Below, piece by piece: positions 59,731 through 64,000 of a stretch of DNA of 64,000 bases. Origin of the DNA: Brevibacillus reuszeri (GTDB lineage Bacteria; Bacillota; Bacilli; Brevibacillales; Brevibacillaceae); the NCBI RefSeq assembly GCF_002897295.1, contig NZ_BEXF01000007.1, positions 236,298 through 300,297 on the forward strand. The letters are read 5' to 3'. The position numbers were made by a program, and so were the translations under genes. Under the pieces are notes generated by a model. It saw only the letters and a program-made list of their open reading frames with translations, was not told the DNA's origin and searched no databases. Position 1 is the stretch's first letter. The number at the start of each line of letters is the position of its first letter.

Positions 59731-60804
59731 TTACAGGATAATCAAGTCGCGCGCGGCACTCGTCAGTACACGATTTCCTTCTGCTGTTACGACGATATCG
59801 TCCTCGATTCGCACACCACCTACATCCGGGATGTAAATCCCTGGCTCAACCGTCAAGACCATACCTTCTTGAATGATCAGTTCGCAGCGTGTGGACATGA
59901 ACGGCTCTTCATGGATATCCAAGCCTACTCCGTGACCCATTCCGTGACCAAATCGCTCCCCAAAGCCTTGCTGGGTAATGTAATCTCTGGCAAACGCATC
60001 TGCTTCTTTGCCCGTAATACCAGGGCGAATCCCTGCTACTGCCCGATTGCGCGCTTCCAAAACGATACCATAAATCGCTTTTAATTGATCGGAAGGCTCC
60101 CCTACTGCTACAGTTCGCGTAATGTCTGAACGGTAGCCTTGGTACAGAGCACCGTAATCCATCGTTACCATATCCCCGGTCTCGATGAGTTTATCGCTTG
60201 CTACCCCATGTGGCAGGGCAGAACGATGACCAGAGGCAATGATGATATCAAAGGCGGAGCCGGATGCTCCCTGCTTTCGCATGAATATTTCCAATTCATT
60301 AGACACATCGAGCTCACTGATACCTGGACGCAAAAACGAAGTAATATGTGTAAATGCTGCGTCTGCAATTTCAGCAGCCTTCTGGATCTTGGCTAGCTCG
60401 TCAGCAGTCTTGATCATCCGCAAGCCTTCTACTACTCCTGAAGTAGGAACGAGCTCGATTTGTTCCTTAGCTGCGTTTGCATAGCTGCGGTGCAGAGCAT
60501 ACGTTACGTTCGTTTCCTCAAAGGCCAGTGTCTTGATCCCCATTTCATCAGCAAGGCGAACTACCTCTGAATAAACAGATTCCTTTGTCGGCAAAAAAAC
60601 GATCTCAAAATCTGTTGCCTGTGCAGCTGCTTGAGCTGTGTAACGAAAATCAGTCAGCAGCTTTGCTTGATCACTGGAGATGAGTAGGACGCCATATGTA
60701 CCCGTAAAATTGCTTAAATAACGGCGGTTTTGCGCATTCGTAATTAGGATGCCGTCCACTCCCATTGATGTGAATTGTTGGCGAAGGCGATTCACTTTCT
60801 CCAT
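59731..60804 (-). CDS. M24 family Xaa-Pro dipeptidase/aminopeptidase
   Basis: 357 aa, typical of short prolidases. An N-terminal creatinase-like domain (about 1-125) precedes a pita-bread catalytic domain with metal ligands in TMDYGALYQGYRSDITRT (two Asp), GHGMGHGVGLDIHEEP (His) and TVEPGIY and RIEDDIVVT (two Glu). It cleaves X-Pro and probably X-Hyp bonds, which would free hydroxyproline for the rest of the island. The start at 60804 follows AAAGG by about 10 nt. It has its own sigma-54 promoter. Confidence 0.93.
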   Translation of the reverse strand: MEKVNRLRQQFTSMGVDGILITNAQNRRYLSNFTGTYGVLLISSDQAKLLTDFRYTAQAAAQATDFEIVFLPTKESVYSEVVRLADEMGIKTLAFEETNVTYALHRSYANAAKEQIELVPTSGVVEGLRMIKTADELAKIQKAAEIADAAFTHITSFLRPGISELDVSNELEIFMRKQGASGSAFDIIIASGHRSALPHGVASDKLIETGDMVTMDYGALYQGYRSDITRTVAVGEPSDQLKAIYGIVLEARNRAVAGIRPGITGKEADAFARDYITQQGFGERFGHGMGHGVGLDIHEEPFMSTRCELIIQEGMVLTVEPGIYIPDVGGVRIEDDIVVTAEGNRVLTSAARDLIIL

Positions 60805-60850
60805 CTTTGTCATTCCTTTCGCATGCTTTTTATACTCCAAAAGAAAATCT

Positions 60851-60866
60851 AGCAATACCTATGCCA
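60851..60866 (-). promoter_or_regulatory. Sigma-54 promoter of the M24 peptidase gene
   Basis: The minus strand reads TGGCATAGGTATTGCT, with -24 GG (60865-60864) and -12 GC (60853-60852) 10 bp apart, about 50 bp before the start. Confidence 0.85.
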
Positions 60867-60928
60867 TTAATCGTACTCGCCTCATCGAGCTGCTGCAATT
60901 CTTTTCGATTCGAATATAGGCAGAATGC

Positions 60929-60944
60929 TGGCACGACATTTGCA
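60929..60944 (+). promoter_or_regulatory. Sigma-54 promoter of the dehydrogenase-subunit operon
   Basis: The plus strand reads TGGCACGACATTTGCA, a perfect match to TGGCACG-N4-TTGCW, with GG-N10-GC spacing. It is 38 bp before the first start codon and divergent from the M24 promoter 62 bp away. Confidence 0.93.
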
Positions 60945-60981
60945 TTTTCAATGGTACGCAAACAAAAAGGAGGGCTTTCAC

Positions 60982-61254
60982 ATGGACTCGCATCAGCTCA
61001 TTGTCTGCCGTTGTGAAGAAGTAACGCTGGCTGATCTACTGGAGACCGCTCAAGCCTATCAATGTACGGCGCGTGAATTAAAATTGAGAACACGTGCTGG
61101 TATGGGCTGCTGCGGTGGACGTACTTGCCGTACATTCATTGATCAGATCATCGAACAAACAACCGGCCAAGTGCCATCACATACTGTACCACTTGGATAC
61201 CAGCCACCTGTTCGTCCCATCTCGTTTACGACTCTCGGAGGTAGATCGTCATGA
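60982..61254 (+). CDS. BFD-like [2Fe-2S] protein, dehydrogenase accessory subunit
   Basis: A 90-aa protein. Cluster ligands appear as IVCRCEE (CxC) and GMGCCGGRTC downstream, the pattern of the BFD-like [2Fe-2S] domain. In most HcnB/LhpF-type alpha subunits this domain is fused to the C-terminus of the FAD protein; here it is a separate gene. AAAAGGAGGG precedes the ATG. It overlaps the next gene by 4 bp (ATGA). Confidence 0.88.
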   Translation: MDSHQLIVCRCEEVTLADLLETAQAYQCTARELKLRTRAGMGCCGGRTCRTFIDQIIEQTTGQVPSHTVPLGYQPPVRPISFTTLGGRSS

Positions 61255-61589
61255 GCCAACGCATTTTGAACCACCCCGTCCTAGGGTCTTTACATCAGGG
61301 AAAATTGGTGCATTTTACTTTTAATGAAACTAGCTATACCGCTTATGAGGGAGAGACAATTGCTGCTGCCCTGTTGGCCTCGGGTGTCCGTTCTCTGCGC
61401 GTACATGAAGAAAAGGGAACGCCACGGGGAATCTACTGCAACATTGGTCATTGCTATGAGTGCCGTGTAACCGTGAACGGTGTCCCAACTGTGCGTGCAT
61501 GTATGACTTTAGTCCAGGACGGAATGGACGTAACGGCTGGAATCGTATTGCCTACCCCTTTGAAAAAAGGAGGCGTAGGACATGATTGA
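61251..61589 (+). CDS. [2Fe-2S] ferredoxin-like gamma subunit (HcnA/LhpE-like)
   Basis: A 112-aa protein of plant-ferredoxin fold. Four cluster cysteines lie in IYCNIGHCYECRVTVNG and VRACMT, and AYEGETIAAALLASG gives the first half of the fold. It is the small iron-sulfur subunit of an HcnABC-type amino-acid dehydrogenase and passes electrons from the flavin subunits. It overlaps its neighbours by 4 and 8 bp, so translation is coupled. Confidence 0.9.
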   Translation: MSQRILNHPVLGSLHQGKLVHFTFNETSYTAYEGETIAAALLASGVRSLRVHEEKGTPRGIYCNIGHCYECRVTVNGVPTVRACMTLVQDGMDVTAGIVLPTPLKKGGVGHD

Positions 61590-62787
61590 CGTACTCATCA
61601 TTGGCGCAGGACCTGCAGGCTTGTCAGCCGCAATCGCTTGTGCAAGACATGGTTTATCCGTTCGGGTGGTAGATGAATTTTATCGATCAGGAGGACGGTT
61701 GCTAGGACAGCTGCATCAAGAGCCGAATGGAACTTGGTGGAATGGGATCGCCGAAGCAGCAAGATTAGATCAAGAGGCAAGGTCATTCGGCGTTGAGATA
61801 AACTGCGGCATTTCTGTCTACAATGTGACTCGTACAGCAGACGGTTGGGTGGTTTCTACTACAGATGGAGAGATAGCAACCCCGTTGCTGCTCATCGCTA
61901 CAGGTGCTTCGGAGACTGCTGTTCCTGTACCTGGCTGGACGCTGCCTGGGAGCATGTCCATCGGGGCAGCACAGGTGATGACAAATGTCCAGCGCGTACG
62001 GGTCGGTCAGCGCGGAGTCGTCATCGGCGTGAATATTTTATCTGTTGCCATCGCCCGGGAGCTGCAGCTGGCGGGAATAAAAGTGGATCGAATGATTCTG
62101 CCTCCGCACTCTGTCCTTACGGGAAATGCAGGGCAGCCTGAAGCCGTTATGCGCTCTCTTTTGCGGGTGGCCCACCTGGCTCCCTCTCCGTTGATTCGCT
62201 TTGGGAGTCAGCTCATGAATGGCAACTGGATGCAGCGTCTTGGCGTTTCCTTGTATCCGTCCAAAGGTTTTTCCATGTGGGGGATTCCGATCCAGCTCCG
62301 TACAGCCGCACTCGAGATAGTCGGCAACGAGCAGGTAGAAGGAGTCCGAATCGCACGCATTACGCCAGACGGTCAGCCTATCTCCGGAACCGAGGAGTTG
62401 ATTCCTGCTGATTTTGTCTGTATCGCAGGCGGTTTGAGCCCGCTTGCTGAATTGGCTGCTATCGCGGGTTGTCCATTTGCTTATGTGCCTTCTTTAGGTG
62501 GGCATGTACCGATTCACGATGAAAGAATGAGAACACCGCTGCCCGGGCTTTTTGTCGCGGGCAACATCACCGGAATTGAAAGCGCAAAGGTAGCAATAGC
62601 CCAAGGAACTTTAGCGGGACTATCCATTTCATCTACGCACGGCGCGCTGACAGACCAGAGTCTTCTTCAGGAAGCGATTCGCCAAGTCGAGCATGTGCGT
62701 CAAAACGCAACGATCCAATTTCATCCTGAAATCAGGGCTGGCCGAGCGTTGGTTGGGCAAATGGCGACTGCATGTATGGAAAAATAG
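61582..62787 (+). CDS. FAD/NAD(P)-binding dehydrogenase alpha subunit (HcnB/LhpF-like, lacking the fused BFD domain)
   Basis: A 401-aa protein. The N-terminal VLIIGAGPAGLSAAIACARHG binds FAD. A second Rossmann-type segment (about 150-180) and the C-terminal GLFVAGNITGIESAKVAIAQG complete the glutathione-reductase-like fold. It is shorter than typical HcnB because the BFD-like domain is encoded separately at 60982. It probably assembles with the beta subunit encoded at 49936 into a D-hydroxyproline dehydrogenase. Confidence 0.88.
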   Translation: MIDVLIIGAGPAGLSAAIACARHGLSVRVVDEFYRSGGRLLGQLHQEPNGTWWNGIAEAARLDQEARSFGVEINCGISVYNVTRTADGWVVSTTDGEIATPLLLIATGASETAVPVPGWTLPGSMSIGAAQVMTNVQRVRVGQRGVVIGVNILSVAIARELQLAGIKVDRMILPPHSVLTGNAGQPEAVMRSLLRVAHLAPSPLIRFGSQLMNGNWMQRLGVSLYPSKGFSMWGIPIQLRTAALEIVGNEQVEGVRIARITPDGQPISGTEELIPADFVCIAGGLSPLAELAAIAGCPFAYVPSLGGHVPIHDERMRTPLPGLFVAGNITGIESAKVAIAQGTLAGLSISSTHGALTDQSLLQEAIRQVEHVRQNATIQFHPEIRAGRALVGQMATACMEK

Positions 62788-62811
62788 CGCTACGCTAATC
62801 GACACAAAAAA

Positions 62812-62854
62812 GGGGGCTTACGGCTGCGGCTTCTGTCAGCGCGTAAGCTCCCCC
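62812..62854. terminator. Bidirectional terminator between convergent genes
   Basis: GGGGG and TTACG (62812-62822) pair with CGTAA and CCCCC (62842-62854), with a TCCTTTT tail on the plus strand and TTTTTT on the minus strand. It overlaps the 3' end of the DUF2161 gene. Confidence 0.75.
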
Positions 62855-63603
62855 TCCTTTTGCATTTGCACATAATGCTCAACCATTTCTGGATAGGCTG
62901 CTATTTCGTTTTTTCCTGCATCGGTCACTGCATACACGCCCCGTTTCACCTTTTCAAACCATCCATAATAGTTTTTGGTTAGAATGGATAACGTTTTATC
63001 TCCGGTTCCCATTTGCCGCAGTGATTTCGGTGACATCGGTCCATTTTGTTGAAGCAGACTGGCAATCTGGATGCAGCTTTGCTTGTAGGCTGTCATGATC
63101 TTTGTTTGATGGCTGCCGCCTACATTGTAATCCCCGTACCGTCCCTTTATTTCAGCAATGATTTTATTCCTGCTTCGATGATTTTGCCGCATGCTTTTTT
63201 GCCGATCAAATGGACCCGGAGTTATTTTTACCTCCATGGTTGCTTTGTTTTTGGAAAAGGAGACAAGGATCAAGCCCAGCTCCAATCGTCGGATCATATG
63301 CGCAATATCATGCCACTTTTTGGAGAACAAGCTGTATTTGGGCTGCGGGATTGCCACGTAGACCTGATCCGTTAATCGCTGTCTTTTCGTTGCCTGGATG
63401 AGTAGCTCCATATTCAAATTGAGCTTGCATTCGACGATTACGAGCTCCTCTTCTTTGATCGCTGCCACGTCGCAATGCTTGACCTCCCCAAAAACCTCGT
63501 AGCCTTGCTTGACAAAATGTGTACGAATCGGCTCGTACAAATCTACTTCATAGCGCTTCTCTGTTTTTGTTCTCATTTTTGCTTTCGCTTTCGTTTTTAT
63601 CAC
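62836..63603 (-). CDS. DUF2161 protein, PD-(D/E)XK nuclease-like fold
   Basis: A 255-aa protein. The N-terminal core (about 15-110) has CDVAAIKEEELVIVECKLN, matching the D-(D/E)-x-K pattern of restriction-endonuclease-like folds, then LIQATKRQRLTDQVYVAIP. The C-terminal part (about 150-250) looks like a winged helix (GDKTLSILTKNYYGWFEKVKRGVYAVT). The function is unknown; a DNA-related role is likely. The GTG start at 63603 is 8 nt after AAGGAG. Confidence 0.8.
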   Translation of the reverse strand: MIKTKAKAKMRTKTEKRYEVDLYEPIRTHFVKQGYEVFGEVKHCDVAAIKEEELVIVECKLNLNMELLIQATKRQRLTDQVYVAIPQPKYSLFSKKWHDIAHMIRRLELGLILVSFSKNKATMEVKITPGPFDRQKSMRQNHRSRNKIIAEIKGRYGDYNVGGSHQTKIMTAYKQSCIQIASLLQQNGPMSPKSLRQMGTGDKTLSILTKNYYGWFEKVKRGVYAVTDAGKNEIAAYPEMVEHYVQMQKEGELTR

Positions 63604-63695
63604 GAGCAAATCTCCTTGGACGCATTTGAATCAAAATTCCATCATTTGATGCCCGATTCCTTCATTCCTATGAATTCGTATACGTTCAGAAAAAA

Positions 63696-63718
63696 GAGCC
63701 AATCCATAGGATTGACTC
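63696..63718 (-). terminator. Terminator of the rRNA operon
   Basis: GAGCCAATCC (63696-63705) and GGATTGACTC (63709-63718) form a 10-bp stem (one G-U pair in the RNA), followed on the minus strand by TTTTTTC. It is about 50 bp past the 23S end, leaving no room for a 5S gene. Confidence 0.85.
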
Positions 63719-63770
63719 TCGCTTATTCTCATTCCTTGAAAACTGGATCTGCATGCTTGCTAAGAGTGTG

Positions 63771-64000
63771 TGGATAAGTCCTCGACCGATTAGTATTCGT
63801 CAGCTCCACGTGTTACCACGCTTCCACACCGAACCTATCAACCTCATCGTCTATGAGGGGTCTTACCAACTTACGCTGTGGGAAGTCTCATCTTGGAGGG
63901 GGCTTCACGCTTAGATGCTTTCAGCGCTTATCCCTTCCGCACATAGCTACCCAGCTGTGCCACTGGCGTGACAACTGGTGCACCAGCGGTGCGTCCATCC
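63771..64000 (-). rRNA. rrl: 23S ribosomal RNA, 3' end (partial)
   Basis: The plus strand carries the reverse complement of the conserved 3' end of bacterial 23S rRNA (mature end CGAGGACTTATCCA). The highly conserved segments for CTAATCGGTCGAGGAC and the following helices run to the window edge. The gene enters from the right on the minus strand. The exact 3' end is approximate. Between it and the terminator is TTGAAAACTGGAT-like spacer typical of Firmicutes rRNA operons. Confidence 0.95.

Noticed and set aside
1..64000. CRISPR arrays, insertion sequences, prophage and tRNA genes were looked for.
   Set aside because: No regularly spaced direct repeats, transposase-like proteins, integrases or tRNA-like cloverleafs were recognised by reading. 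A dedicated tRNA or repeat search was not possible.

Overview
The window looks like a chromosomal segment of a Gram-positive, low/medium-GC, spore-former-type bacterium, most likely Brevibacillus or a close relative in the Paenibacillaceae. The reasons are strong GGAGG-type ribosome sites, HemQ, a YisL-type membrane protein, an SLH surface protein with PepSY/YcdB-like repeats, and a Firmicutes-type 23S rRNA 3' end at the right edge. The genus is an inference. No prophage, insertion sequence, CRISPR array or tRNA was seen.

Layout. (1) 1-2.3 kb: the end of an SDR oxidoreductase, then an IclR and a GntR/FCD regulator. (2) 2.5-11.2 kb, minus strand: a ureide (allantoin) island with a sodium:solute symporter plus its DUF3311 partner, an M20 amidohydrolase, an NCS1 permease, allantoinase (AllB), an ArgE/DapE-type deacylase and an allantoate-amidohydrolase-type enzyme (AllC). 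(3) 11.4-18.3 kb, minus strand: a six-gene catabolic operon of unassigned substrate (split transketolase, DUF1537 four-carbon acid sugar kinase, a TPP carboligase-type enzyme, a TIM-barrel isomerase, a class II aldolase), preceded by RidA and thiol peroxidase. (4) 19.6-23.1 kb: an ECF41 sigma-factor operon with its own matching promoter. (5) 23-28.7 kb: a two-component system, a small membrane protein, malate synthase and a second IclR regulator. (6) 28.7-45.2 kb: a polar amino-acid ABC transporter, an ArAE-type membrane protein, the SLH protein, HemQ, NagB with an RpiR/MurR regulator, and a 2184-residue protein made mostly of 21 carboxypeptidase-regulatory-like repeats. (7) 45.5-62.8 kb: a hydroxyproline/proline-peptide utilisation island. 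It holds two proline-racemase-type epimerases, the oxidase beta subunit, a deaminase of the DapA fold, a semialdehyde dehydrogenase, a sigma-54 activator, a branched-chain-type ABC transporter, a peptide-binding lipoprotein, a prolidase-like M24 peptidase and the remaining dehydrogenase subunits. (8) A DUF2161 nuclease-fold protein and the 3' end of a 23S rRNA gene.

Two regulatory circuits can be read directly from the DNA. First, a 25-bp composite operator (GTTYC, 7-bp TTAWTAA-like spacer, GAAAY, 3 bp, GTTTC) occurs in the same orientation ahead of five units: the NCS1 permease, the transketolase operon, RidA, Tpx and malate synthase. This ties ureide uptake, glyoxylate use and the unassigned operon into one probable regulon, perhaps of an IclR-type protein. 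Second, four sigma-54 (-24/-12) promoters with exact GG-N10-GC spacing sit ahead of all four units of the hydroxyproline island, next to the single sigma-54 activator gene.

Start codons were adjusted where the ribosome site favours an internal start, including a probable CTG start at 32336. Functional names rest on motifs and neighbourhood, not on database searches.
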